Shown piece by piece: positions 51,771 through 63,801 of a stretch of 64,000 bases of DNA. Made by a program: the position numbers and the translations under genes. Numbering within the stretch: the first letter of the stretch is position 1; the number at the start of each line of letters is the position of its first letter. The notes below the pieces were generated by a model, which was not told where the DNA came from, made no database searches, and saw nothing but the letters and a program-made list of their open reading frames with translations. This stretch comes from Pilatotrama ljubarskyi. Lineage: Eukaryota > Basidiomycota > Agaricomycetes > Polyporales > Polyporaceae. The DNA lies in NCBI GenBank assembly GCA_022385805.1, contig MU277719.1:181862-245861 (forward strand), given 5' to 3'.

Positions 51771-52118
51771 GGCGTCGAGAGCGGGCACAGTATTAATACG
51801 GGGCGGCAAGGGCTAGCAGCAGCTGGGGAACATGCACGCCAGTCCCCGTCTCTGCGTGCAGTCGACTCTTCTACGCCAACAAGTGCGGGGCGCCACAGCC
51901 ACAGCCATCTCCTTCGCCGCGTGTCCACAGGCGCCCATGTTCGAAGACGCGTGCGTCACGTGCCCACGCGACCTTTGTTTACTCCCGGTCGGAGTTCCAA
52001 TCCCCAGGCGCGCTATATAAGCCACCGCCGCCTTCGCGTCCGTCAACCCCAAGTCCCTCTTCCTCTCCACCACTACACACACGCCCTACCCACTCTCTAC
52101 TACCTCTATCTAGCTCAA
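51771..52118. promoter_or_regulatory. Divergent promoter: M50B-like gene and histone H2A, with TATA box
   Basis: 348 bp. TATATAA at 52014-52020 is about 99 bp upstream of the H2A ATG. ACGCGT (51947-51952), CACGTG (51957-51962) and CCACGCGACC (51965-51974) sit upstream of the TATA box. MCB-type sites are expected for an S-phase histone gene. Confidence 0.65.
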
Positions 52119-52776
<658 letters not shown>

Positions 52777-53327
52777 ATGCTCGTCTGTCGTCCGCTCTAT
52801 CTCGTTTGTCTCGTGTCCTGTTGGGATTTGTACTTGTACTACTTTGTCGTATGTGTCTCCTAATCGATGCGTCATGCCGTGTATTATGACTTCGTCTATT
52901 CGTGTGCGAACTCGAGGCACTGCAACGTGCGCGGCTCGTCGAGAATGACGGGTTTACTGCCTGCGGGCGTCCTGTAGTGCGAAGACGATCTCTGAGACAC
53001 CGCTGCCTGACCCAGCGGCATGAGTCTGTGAAGAGACTCAACAGTTCGAAGACCGTCTGAAAGCCCTCGAGTGCACGGGTTATAGGCATCTCAGCATTGG
53101 TATCATCAAGGGGACATGAGTACGTAGAGCATGTTCAAACCGTAAGTATCTCCAAAATCGTGCAGGCATCCCACAAGCATAGGTAGGGAGCGGAGGAAAT
53201 AGCCTGTAACCATCCATCCCACCTTCCCAAAATCCAACACGCATACTATACCGAAAACCCAAACAGTCCATGGTGCACAGCACACTCACCACCCTCAGGT
53301 CACTCACGCGAGCTCACGCAGTGACGC
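52777..53327. other. Convergent 3' region
   Basis: 551 bp between the stop codons of H2A and the RhoGAP gene. No gene is recognised. A TACTTGTACTACTTTG stretch right after H2A is probably 3' UTR. Confidence 0.5.
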
Positions 53328-56300
53328 TCACTGCAACACCTCGTCCTCCGCGTCGCTCGCCATCGTCCTCCGGCTCAGCTCCGACACCCGGCTGATGCTC
53401 GTCCGCTTGCTCATCGTCCTCGAGCCCGCCCTCTTCAAGTTCGCGCCACCGTTGGTCGGGAAACCGTTCGACCCCGGGGGCGGCGATCCCGGCGAGCTCG
53501 GGCGCACGAGCGACTGCCTGTTCAGCGCGCTGACGGGGCGCGGGCCTCGCGTGAGGCGGGGGCCGCGGAGGCGTGCCGCGCTCTCGGGCGCGCTGGTGCC
53601 CGTGGGCGTGGCCGCGCCGGAACGGGGCGACGAGGGCGAGCTGGGTGAGGTGGCCTTGACGGGCGACGGACTGCGCGAGCCGCCTGAAGGCGGGGTGACG
53701 ACGCCGCGGGGGGTGACGGAGCGGCGGATCGACGGGGGCACTGCAGTGGGGGGCGGGGTCGGCGCGGGGGACTCGTCTTCGACGGGCGGCTCGACGAAGC
53801 GCGCGGGCCGGGGCGGGCTCTCGGGTTCCGGCGGAGGCTCCTTGAATTGGGGGCGCGGCGGGAGGTCAGCTTCGTCCTCGAATGTCTCCGGAGGGGGTTC
53901 CTTGAAGACGGGGTGTGCGGGCTGGGTAGGGGGCGCTGGAGATTTGGCGGGGATGGGAGGGGGCGGGGGGATCGCGCTGTAGTCGACGTTAGCAGAGGGA
54001 GCGGGCGCTGGGGCGGGAGAGCTCCGCTTGTCCTCGAGGACGATCTCGCCGGGCTCGGGTTTGGGGGGCGGCGGGATCGCGGGGAGGTCCTCCGGCTCGG
54101 CGGTTAAGTGCATCGGTGCCACCTCATGCCCCTCATGTCCGTCCAAGCCCTGCGGCTCCTCCGTCATCGGAAGCGGGCTCTCCGGAACCTGCGGGAGAGC
54201 GCTCTCGGGCGCGGTGACGGGCGGGACAGGCGGCGGGGACTTTGCGACCCTGATGCCGCGCTGGGCGAGCTGCTGCGCGTGGAGCTCCTTGAGGTCGGCG
54301 CCGGCGGAGATGCGGGAGCGCGACATGCGCATGTCGACGGGGCGCGTGCGCCGGCGGACGGGCACTTTGCGCTCGGACTCGCGCTTCTTCTTGGTGAGCG
54401 CGGGCGGGAGGATGGCGTCGTACTTGCTCAGGAGGTCAATGAAGAGCACTAAGAGGAGCTGACGTCAGAACACCGGATTGGACAAGAACGGGCCGAGGGA
54501 CATACGCGTAGGGTGACGGTCCTGGATCGAGAACTCGTTCTCTTGTCTGGGCCGGAGGATGGCTGGAACACGGGGTTAGTCCAATGTAATAAGAATATGG
54601 GGCATATACTCACTTCGGCCCATGCTCAAGGCGAGCTTGGTGATGTACACCTCGTTGGGCTCGCTCTCAGACTCCGAAGTCGACGCAATCAAACTGCATA
54701 TCGATCAGCAAGCCGGTCCGAAAGGACAGGGCACTGTCATACTCACTCCTTGATATGCTTGATGATGGTGTCCAAGACAAGCAGGTGTATCTTGGGCAGC
54801 TTCTGGAGCGCCGCTTGCAACTCGAGAATGTGCTGCTCCGTAGAAGGCTTGAGCTCCTGGTTTGCGCTGGATCCAACTGCAATCGGTCTCGTCAACAACG
54901 GTTCAAACGTCCGAGTACGACCAACTGACCAGTCGGGTACAGCTTACGCAGCTCGTCCCAGCCTTCGTACATGCACAACGGCGGGTCGAGCTCGAGAGCC
55001 CACAGCTTGACGCCGCTGGCCAGCACCGGTGCGTCGTACTTCTGCAGCATGTCGTGCGGGATGTCTTCCTCGGGCGGGACCGCGTTGAGAGTCTCCCGGA
55101 GATGGTGCACAGCAGGGAGCGGGACCTCGTAAATCCATGTCTTCCGTCTCTCTGTAGAGCTCGGTTAGTACGAGCTTCGGCAGGGTCGCAACCGGGATCT
55201 TGCCACTCACCAGCGTCATTCGGGAGCTTAGGATACGCCTCCAAGAGCGCTCCAAGCAGAGCGGTCAACACGGGCGGCAGCTCTTCCTTCTTCTCTCCAG
55301 GGCTCGTGACGTTCCAGTACGCGCTGTCCGCCCACCGGCGGAGGTCGATGCCAAACACGACGTCGGACTCGTCGTGCGAGATCGACTCGTACACCTGCGC
55401 GACAGGGCGGAATGGGCCGGTGCGGCAGCGCTCGATGAGCACCTTGATGTCCTGCTCGGGCTGGTAGGACGCGATGAGCGTCTCGACGCGCTCGTTGGAC
55501 CCGGCGTACGACTTGGACACTTTGGCGAGGGTGTTGTAGTACTGCGTGAGGACTGTAAAGGACGCGTGTCAGATCTCGAGGGGCTGCAAAGAGGGGAACA
55601 CTCTTGAACCGACCTGTCTTGACAGCGCGCAGCCTATCGAGCTCCCACTTCTGCAGCGCCTTGAGCGCCTCTTCGATACGCTCCTCGAGGCCGAGACGCT
55701 GCCTGTCGAGCTTGCGAACCGCGATGCGGTACTCCTTGTCCGCGATCTCTGCCTCACGGCGAGCACGGACGTACGCGGGCTCGCCGTTCGCCGCGAACGC
55801 CTTCGACACGAGGTTCGCTAAACCGCTGGTGCGGCCGGCAACGTTCTGTGCGAGCGGCGAGAGCTTCTCAATGGGGGTGAGGACTTGCGGCACGGCAGTC
55901 TTGGACGGGGGTGCGTCCAAGGTGAAGGCCTGTTGTGACGGGTGTCAGTCTCGGTCTGCAAGAGCGTGCGCCGCACGGCTGCAGGAGGTCTTACCTTCGG
56001 CCGGAACTGGTAGAACGCATCGTCCGCGTTCTCAAAGTCGTTCCCGAGCTCACCCAGCCTTCTAAGCAGACCGTACTTCTCCGTGAGCACGCGCGCGGCG
56101 ATCTCGGCGTGGTCCAAGTCACCGCCGAACGCCTTCACGTTCTCGTTCAGCCAGCTCGCGAACTCCTCGCCCGAGAAGCACTCCTGGTACTCGCCGAGGA
56201 GCGGGAAGCGCACGGGGCGCAGCGGCAGCTCCGCCTTCGCCTTCTTCATCAGCGCGGACACCTCCGTAGGCGTCATCGAGACGCCCGCGACGTCCATGGG

Positions 56301-57510
56301 CGGCGGCGGCGGAGCAGGGACGGGGTCCGTCTCTAGCTTCGGCGGGTTCGGCTGCGCCTTCTCCGCGGCGGGAGGCATGTCGATGGGCGGCGGAGACATG
56401 GCGCGCTGCGGCGTGCTCGCGCCGCTGTCCGTCGCGCGGCCCTTGCCTTTGTCGAGCTTGGAGAAACGCTTCGAGTCCTCTTCCGCGTCCGCGTCGAACT
56501 GTACGTCCGGCTTCTGCTGGTGCTGGGTCTGGTGCTGGGCGGTCGTCCCGGCGTTGAGACGGAACTCCTTGAGGCGCTGGGTGATGCGCTCGGACATGGT
56601 GGCCTGGCGCTGAGGCGCGCGCGGGGAGGCGGCGGCGGCGTTCGGGTTGGCGCCGAGCGGTTTCAGCTTGGGCGATGAGGTGTACTGGTCGCCTACTGGG
56701 TGAGTGATGGGCGCGAAGCGGGCGCTGCAGGGCGGGGCGTGAGCGGCGGGGCGGGCGGTCTTAGACGGGGATGGGTACTCACTCGTCCTCGGCCTCGTCT
56801 GCTTTGCGGGTTTTGGTCAGGTAGTCGTTCTTGAGCTTGTTCACCTGCGGAACGGTTGAGGACGCGTCTCTTTGGGATGTGCGGAGGGAGAGCATACCTC
56901 GGCCTGACCCAGTTCGTAGGAGTACATCCACCCGTCGAGCAGGTTCGCCTTGCTGCCAAGGAGGCGTTCCTGCGGGGTCATGACGACGTTAGGGTGCTGA
57001 CGCGATATGTACTGGTCTCAACGTACCTTGTAGCCCTCAGCCCACTTCTCGAAGGGGTCGGCGACGGCGGTCTGCAGCTCCTTTGCGACGCTCTCGTGTA
57101 GTGCGCCCTCTGTGGCGGCCTCTTCGCGCAGGCCTCTGAAGGCCATGAGCAATGACGCGCCATCATCGACGTTGAACGCCGAGCCTGCAGAAGCCGAGGT
57201 CAAGCACTTCCGTCATACGCTGAGTTAAGCGTCGGAGGACGTACCAGCAGGCGGAGGCGCATTGAGCGTCGCAGCGATCGCGCTCTCAGCAGCAGCACGC
57301 GTCTAGGGACACGCACGAGAGGCGAGGGGCGTAAGTATACGCGTTCGCGGTAGGCTGGACGTCGAGACTACTCACTCGGATAAAGGACACGATCTCTGCG
57401 TTCTCGGCAATGCCATGCTCGAGCTGCCCGTAGAGCACCTCCAAGCCCTTCCTGTAGTCTTGCGTCCAGAACGAGTTCGAGAACGTCAGCGGGAGCGAGA
57501 TGACGGCCAT
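53328..57510 (-). CDS. F-BAR/DEP/RhoGAP protein of the Rgd2 type
   Basis: About a dozen exons give a protein of roughly 1200 residues. The first 150 residues begin an F-BAR domain (LPLTFSNSFWTQDYRKGLEV; LYGQLEHGIAENAEIVSFIR; AVADPFEKWAEGYK). A linker precedes a DEP domain (LPLRPVRFPLLGEYQECF; FASWLNENVKAFGGDL; VLTEKYGLLRRLGELG). The second half of the F-BAR follows (YRIAVRKLDRQRLGLEERIE; YAGSNERVETLIASY). A RhoGAP region carries VVFGIDLRRWA, HHLRETLNAVPPEEDIP, YDAPVLASGVKLWALELDPP, YITKLALSMGRTILRP and IQDRHPTLLFIDLLSKYDAI. The tail is a Pro-rich, disordered ~370 residues. The order F-BAR-DEP-F-BAR-RhoGAP is that of yeast Rgd2, which acts on Cdc42/Rho5 at membranes. An arginine finger of the GIFRxSG type is not visible; see findings. 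Confidence 0.87.
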
Positions 57511-58179
57511 GGTCGGTTATGATAGTCCGTCCGTCCGGAGTCCGTTGCAGCCAGTCGGTCAATGGGTCCGTCGTCAGTAGTGCTAGTGGTGGAGCGAGAG
57601 GCGCGCCAGGTATACGTTTAGGTCAGAGTCGGGGGTCAATCAAATTCGCGGGCGAGCAGCACAAGGGGAGCCTGAGGCGAAGACGTTGGACCGGAGAGGT
57701 CGTGCCCGTCTAGCGTCTGTGTGGCAGGAGGTTATAAGCAGCAGCAGCGGGTGGGTGGGGCCTGGGACCGGGGCCGCAGCGGGGTGCGTTGGTCGAGCGT
57801 GGAGGACGGCCGTCCGGGTGCGAGAGGGTGCCAGCGAGGAGGTGGGTGGTGATATTGAGAGAGAAACGTGGAGGAGCGGTGCAGCTGCACTGGCACACGC
57901 TCACAGTCGCTCACAGACGGGCGCAGGCGACGCGAGGCGGCGACACTCTGACCGCGCACCCGACTCGGCCGCTCACCGCCACAGCCTTTCTTGTTCAACA
58001 CAATTATTTCGATTCATCACTCAACGCATCTGCGCCCGTACGTCCTGGCACAAAGCATCTCAGACAACCTTGAGTGTGCCAAAGTTCTGCGGGTCTTGCG
58101 TTGCATACGACGCCTCGTACAAGCACGCGTCGAACGAAGGTGATTCCTGCAAGAATTAAAAGCATGTTCGCATTACTAG
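57511..58179. promoter_or_regulatory. Region between mL44 3' end and Rgd2-like start
   Basis: 669 bp that must contain the promoter of the reverse-strand RhoGAP gene and the 3' UTR of mL44. No separate gene is recognised. Confidence 0.5.
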
Positions 58180-59934
58180 CTATAGGTAGTCCTCTAGATC
58201 ATCCCCAGCACCCGCGCTCGAGCGCGCGCCAGGCACGCGGATGCCCGCCCGTCCAGCACTGCCATACAACACCTCCGAGTCTCCCATGGGCACCGGCGTG
58301 TACGCGTTCTCCGGGCCCTCCGCGGAGTATATGCTCCCTTGCCCGTCGGGGAACGTCGACGTCGGTAGCTGCAGCAGGTGTGGTGGCTGCCGCGTCAAGT
58401 AGAGTCTCAACAGCGAGTCCTCCGCCGCCTGCGTAGTGATGCTTGAGTGAGGAGCAAAAGGAGTAGTAGGCAGATGGAACTTACGCGGTACTCGGCCATT
58501 TTTAATGAGCTGCCGAAACCCTCACCAAGCTGGTCCGCCCCGGAGAAGATGCCCACGACAAATACGGGTGAATTTGAGTATCGGCCCGTCTCCTTCAGCA
58601 GTCTGTGGTATCAGGGATCAGTACGAGGAAATACGCGAGCACGGAACTGAAAGGTAACGTCGATATGTAAACTTCTGTGATCTGGGTACCTGATGGGCGC
58701 CTGCGGAAGCTGCACGCATTGAAGTACGCGATACACGGGCGAAGCATGCCAAACGAAGCAGAGTAACAGGCGTATGGTCCAGCCATGGACGGAACGAGCA
58801 GCCATATAGCTGAGATCTTTCATGGCGTTCGAAGCCTCTCCGAGTGCTGCAAAATATCGGATAGGAAACTCCAGCGACATGGAGGATGGTCTCAAAGAAG
58901 GGACAGGAGTGATTCATGTCTTCTCTGAGAGGAGAAAGGCGAGCAACGCCACAACTGTCCGAGAACCAGGAGAGCACTGTGAAGCTCCCCTATAGAACAG
59001 AGTTGTCGGTGGACGCTCTCCTGACAGCCAGTGCTGCCAACACCAGACGTGGCAAACACGTCCTGATGGAGGCAACCATGACAGAATCGAGATTTCCCAA
59101 ATGAATCTTGCACGGAGGATGGAACATACCTCGAGATTGGCCGTTCCCGTCCATACTTCGCAACGGTCTCCAGTAGGGTCTGCTTGGGATCCCGGAACTT
59201 GATCATGCCACGTAGGTCAACCTCCCGGCTGAAGAAGAACCTCTCCACGAATCTCCGTGCTGAGCGCAGCGACCTGTATTGGTATACGAGGGCGGTGAGC
59301 GCTCGAGGTACCGAGGCAAGCGCGTCGGCATGGAGAACAGCAGTGTTTGCTGGTGTCGTGGGCTTCGCATAGAATGAGCAGTCGTAAGGAAAAGAACAGT
59401 CTCTGGGCTTACTGTCCGTTGCCAGCGGAGAATGGGGGTGACACCCATCTCGCGGGCAAGGTTGGCACACGTCGTCGGACCGACGTGTGCGCTCACGGCG
59501 GCCTTCATGACACGGGTCGGAAGGTGGGGATACGACGAGTTAACGTACTCGGTCGCAAAAAGACCGAGGAGGGAGTTGCCCAGGGTCGCAAGGGAGGCGT
59601 TGGTAGCAGGGAGGGGCTGGTCTGGGTGTTGTCGTGTGAAGAGCTGGATGAAGGAGGGGTGGGTGCAGGCCTGCTGGATGACGTCCGTGGACGGCACGAC
59701 GTTCGCCAGGCCTATCCGGTGGGCGAACGCGGCAAGGGTCGAACGCGGAGGTGGCTGGGCGGATGCCCAGGACTGTGCGTCGAAGACGGCGGGGGACGAC
59801 GCTGACGGTGCCGCGTTGGCACTGGGAGAGCCGGGGACGAGAGCGCGTTTTGGGGGGAGTGCTTTTAGGTGAGTGGAGGAGACATGGGCGAGTTTTGCGG
59901 CGGTGGTCGCGACCTTGCGTTGCGCATAGCCCAT
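58180..59934 (-). CDS. Mitochondrial large ribosomal subunit protein mL44 (MRPL3/MRPL44), RNase III fold
   Basis: Four main exons. The N-terminus (MGYAQRKVATTAAKLAHVSS) looks like a mitochondrial transit leader. The following region has RNase III-like helices (FAHRIGLANVVPSTDVIQQA, THPSFIQLF, ASLATLGNSLLGLFATEYVN, REMGVTPILRWQR). The C-terminal half carries the dsRBD-type block (DPKQTLLETVAKYGRERPIS, LLKETGRYSNSPVFVVGIFS, GFGSSLKMAEYRAAEDSLL). The acidic pair that would make RNase III active is not visible, as expected for this structural ribosomal protein. The gene was followed across a 527-nt intron (58603-59129), much longer than usual here. The last exon ends DDLEDYL. It diverges from the third M20 carboxypeptidase gene. 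Confidence 0.88.
58603..59129 (-). other. Unusually long intron of the mL44 gene
   Basis: 527 nt between PIS-R and R-LLKETG, with GTATGT donor and CCACAG acceptor on the reverse strand. It keeps a nearly open reading frame in places but no family resemblance. Other introns in the window are mostly 50-75 nt. Confidence 0.8.
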
Positions 59935-60551
59935 GGGTGATCGTCGTCCTCCGCCAGCAGCAGGAGAAGCACGCGCTCAGCAGCTCTCTCTGGAGTACAC
60001 CCGCCCAAAAAATTGGGACCAGCTCCCGACGCTGCGACCCCGGAAGACCCCGGTCACTCCCACCCGACGCGTGCCGGCGCTCCCCCGACGCGTCCAAGCG
60101 CCCGGACTCGTGTCTCTCGACCTGCGACTCATCTTATCGAAGAGTGTGTTCTGCTTTCTCCGACATACGCGGAGGTTGACATGTACTTTATCTCTGTTCA
60201 ACGTACAACAGCCTGCAATACAGCCCGGAACGCCTTTATCGGCTCAGTCTGCGAGCGTCTGCCAATCACGTCCAAGAGCGCCCTCAAGCACACACCGGCC
60301 GAAACAGCAGCCACCACCGTCGACGGGCCGCCGCTCTCTGTATTGCACCATCGCAGACCTCCGATGGCCTCTATGCCTACTGGCTTATCACTGCTCTCAA
60401 GAAGCCTCCGAACGCCGTTGCTTAAACGGAGTCCCGGATAAGAACCCCAAGCCGCACATGCCCGCGGGAATATAAGGCGGCTCGCGGGGCCGCTTGCGTG
60501 ACCTCGTTCGCCTTCTCGTTCGCATCACCTCCCCATTACTCTACCACCACC
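59935..60551. promoter_or_regulatory. Divergent promoter: mL44 and third M20 gene, with TATA box
   Basis: 617 bp. TATAAGG at 60471-60477 lies about 75-81 bp upstream of the ATG at 60552. ACGCGT occurs twice, at 60067 and 60088, 130-160 bp upstream of the mL44 start. Confidence 0.6.
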
Positions 60552-63009
60552 ATGTCCTACCCCATGGTCGCCGCGTACGACGAGAAGGCGCGCCTTGCTT
60601 TCTCGTACATGCCTGAACCCGTCTCGCAGCCGCAGTCGCAGAAGAAGGCGCGCTGTGTGGGGCGCACGCTCGTCAAGGGTCTTGTGGTCGTGTTGGCTCT
60701 GCTGACTTGCTTGCATTCGCTCGATGTCATAGACCTGAGGTCGTGCTTATCGGGCGATGCGGCCGACCTCAGCGCGGCGCAGTGCCCGCAAGCGACTGCG
60801 GTTGTCCCAGAGAAGAATGGCGAACTGTGGATGGATTTGGGCAAGACTGTTGCCTCGGAAGCGTTCAAGTCGCGCGCCGTGGAGTGGCTTGGAGGCGCCG
60901 TCAGGGTTCCGTGAGTAGACGTAGGGGACCTAATGCGAAGCGTAACTGAACTGTGCGGCGCGTTGCAGGACTCAGTCCTATGACAAGATGGGACCCGTGG
61001 GCGAGGACCCGCGCTGGGAAGTGTTTGGGCCTTTCCACGACTACCTCCTGAAGTCGTTCCCTTTGGTGTACGTCATTGCTGCCAGAGAGGCTCGTGGAAC
61101 CGACATATTGAATGCTTGACAGTCACTCGACGCTCAAACTCACGAAGGTCAACACGTGGGGTCTTGTGTATGAGTGGAAGGGCTCCGACCCTTCCCTGAA
61201 GCCCGTGCTTCTCGCCGCGCACCAAGGTACAAACAGTGGTCCTCGAAGCCTCCTGGAACCCGTGGCGTCTAACAGTGATGCACAGATGTCGTCCCTGTGA
61301 ACCCTGACACGGTGGACGAGTGGGACCACCCTCCATTCTCTGGTGACTTTGATGGTAGGGCGCGCTACGCGGTTCTGCGGATCGCCTGATAGTGATGAGA
61401 GGCCCTTCACTATTCCAGGGAAGCGCATATGGGGCCGTGGCAGCTCGGATGACAAGAGCGGGCTGATTGGTGTGATGTACGTCTTTGCAGCGACATGGTC
61501 GCTTGGGGTCGTTCAGATTATTCACACCTTCGCAGGTCGACGGTCGAGTCGTTGCTTGAGCGTGGCTTCCAGCCGACGCGCGGGGTTGTTCTTGCGTTCG
61601 GGTTCGACGAGGAAGTGAGCGGCTTGCACGTAAGTGCCGAAGTCCTGCGACTGCCATCCGCTGCCTCATGACTTCCCACAGGGCGCTTCCTCCATCGGCA
61701 AGCACTTGCTCTCTACGTTTGGCGAGAATGCTTTCCTGCTACTCGTGGACGAGGGCGGTATGTAGCGCATTGACGCTTCCAAATTGTCGTAATGGCATGC
61801 TCACTGGTCGACAGGAGGATTCGCTCAGGAGTTCGGCGGTGTCATCGCGACCCCCGCAATTGCCGAGAAGGGCTATATCGATGTCCGCGTCGAGGTGACC
61901 TCTCCGGGTGGCCACTCCAGCGTCCCTCCTGCCCACACGGTGATTTGAGTTGGACTCCCCCCGATAACGCCGTCTCTAATTCGCCGTTGCAGTCCATCGG
62001 CATCCTCTCACAGCTCCTCGTACACTACGAAGCAAACCCGTACGAGGCCAAGCTCTCCCGGGGGACGCCCATGTACTGGAAGTCGCAGTGCCTTGCTGCG
62101 CACGCGCCGGACGTGCCGCATAAGCTCCGGAAGGCCCTCAAGAAGGCCATCAAGTCCGACAAGGCGTTGAAGGAGGCGCAGAAGGAGTTGTTCAAGGACT
62201 CGACCTTCCGCGCGTACGTCGGCACAACCCAGGCGATCGACCTCATCAATGGGGGTGTGAAGACGAATGCTCTCCCTGAGCAGGCCTGGGCGGTCGTGAA
62301 TCACCGGATTGCTACCGACAGGTGTGTACAAGACTGCTTGATGCTACCATCACCTTCGCGCTCTCGTACTCGCCGCATATTCCTGAGACCGCTGACGATG
62401 GATATACAGCTCCGTGGACGCAGTGAAGGAGCACGACACGGCGCTGCTCAAGGGCCTCGCGCAGGACTTCAACCTGTCGTATACCGCGTTCGGCTCGCAG
62501 ATCACGGGCAAGGAACCCGCCTACGGGACGCTCACGATCAGCGACGCATGGGGCGCGGCGCTGGAGCCAGCCCCCATCAGCCCTATCGACGCGCCGGAAT
62601 ACGCATTGCTGTCGGGCACGATCAAGGCCACGTACAATGCGCACCGCGAGCTCGAGGGCGACGATAACATCGTTGTCGCCCCGGGCATCATGTCCGGTAA
62701 CACTGGTACGTGACTGAAAAGTTCGAGGGATTGTTGCGCTGACGGTCGTCGGCTGCAGATACGCGGTATTATTGGGCGCTCACGCCCCATATTTACCGCT
62801 ACAACCACCACAACTCTGGGAACGGCACCGCTCTGAGCAACGGGGTGCACACGATCAACGAATGTACGTTTGTGGACGCTCCTTTCTTATGGGTTACCGG
62901 TGCTGATTGCGGGCTTGCGTATCGTGAAGCTATCGACGCGGACGCGTTCCTCGAGATGATCAGGTTTTTCACGACTCTGATCCTGAATGCAGATGAGTTC
63001 CGCGGTTGA
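60552..63009 (+). CDS. M20 metallopeptidase, carboxypeptidase S type (copy 3)
   Basis: Twelve exons with the same intron positions as the copies at 24875 and 28151. A membrane anchor (TLVKGLVVVLALLTCLHSL) follows a 30-residue cytosolic leader. Metal and catalytic motifs are complete: LLAAHQ-DVVPVNPDT, WGRGSSDDKSG (bridging Asp), FGFDEEVSG, LLVDEGG, PGGHSSVPPAHT and HTINE. It differs from copies 1 and 2 in the lid domain (ISPIDAPEYALLSGTIKATY) and in the C-terminal ending NADEFRG. It is therefore an older paralogue. A TATA box lies 75-81 bp upstream. Directly downstream is a truncated fourth copy most like this one, so this locus is the site of a recent partial duplication. Confidence 0.93.
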
Positions 63010-63540
63010 AACTTTTGAAGACGAAAGGAAGAGGCTCAGGAAAGGTTCGAGTGCTCATATTGGAGGAGAAAATCGGATGGAATGGGATAAATCAATGTTG
63101 TAGAGATGGAATATGGAAGGTGCACAGAGTGTGACCGGGTCTTCAAGTTGCTGTATGTATGACCGACGCCAGCTATACTACTCGGCACCCGCAGGACATC
63201 TAAGCCCTTCGCCAGCTGGACGGTGAATGTGAATGTATGCGGCTGCCGGCCTGTATTTGTAAACTCCCAGTGTAGAGCGGAGTTCGTTGCCAGTGCAAGC
63301 GCCTGAGTAGGGGCTTGCTCCAGCATCTGACCGCCATCTTCGGCAGGCCGCCGTGCGCGTATAACTATCTCTGCTGTAAGGCTTCAAGCTTCAGATATCA
63401 GATGCAAACTTTGCTGACTTGCTATTCCAGCCTCCAGCAAAGCAGAAGCCTGCGATTCTTGTCGCTAGAGCGGAGTTAGTGGGCAAGTATACGAAACCGC
63501 ACATGGCTCTAGGAATGGATCTCAATGCTGTGACGCGTTG
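63010..63540. other. Intergenic with unassigned reverse-strand open frame
   Basis: Between the third M20 gene and the M20 fragment. On the reverse strand (63036-63326) an open frame reads ATNSALHWEFTNTGRQPHTF, TFTVQLAKGLDVLRVPSSIA and so on, which looks protein-like but has no start, splice partner or family that I can name. It may be the end of a gene whose upstream part has been lost. Confidence 0.3.
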
Positions 63541-63801
63541 CAGGACTCCGTCGTATGACAAGATGGGACCTGTGGGACAGGGCCCGCGCTGGGAAGTGTT
63601 TGGGCCTTTTCACGACTACCTGTTGAGGTCGTTTCCTTTGGTGTAGGTTGTGGTGGTGAGCTAGACCGGTAGACCGTACAGGCTGAACGCTAGACAGTCA
63701 CTCGACCCTCCAACTTACGAAGGTCAATACGTGGGGCCTTGTATATGAGTGGAAAGGTCTCGATCCGTTCCTGAAGCCCGTGCTTCTCACCGCGCACCAA
63801 G
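63541..63801 (+). pseudogene. Truncated fourth M20 carboxypeptidase copy
   Basis: Two exons of an M20 gene survive: 63544-63642 (TPSYDKMGPVGQGPRWEVFG and on) and 63696-63801 (STLQLTKVNTWGLVYEWKGL to LLTAHQ). They correspond to exons 2 and 3 of the copy at 60552 and keep its splice sites. The bases after the second exon (GGTACAAACAG) still match the intron of copy 3, then similarity is lost by about 63840. The next exon (DVVPV) and all later catalytic exons are absent up to the window end, and no N-terminal anchor exon is seen upstream. The fragment is a partial tandem duplication that cannot make a working enzyme. Confidence 0.85.
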
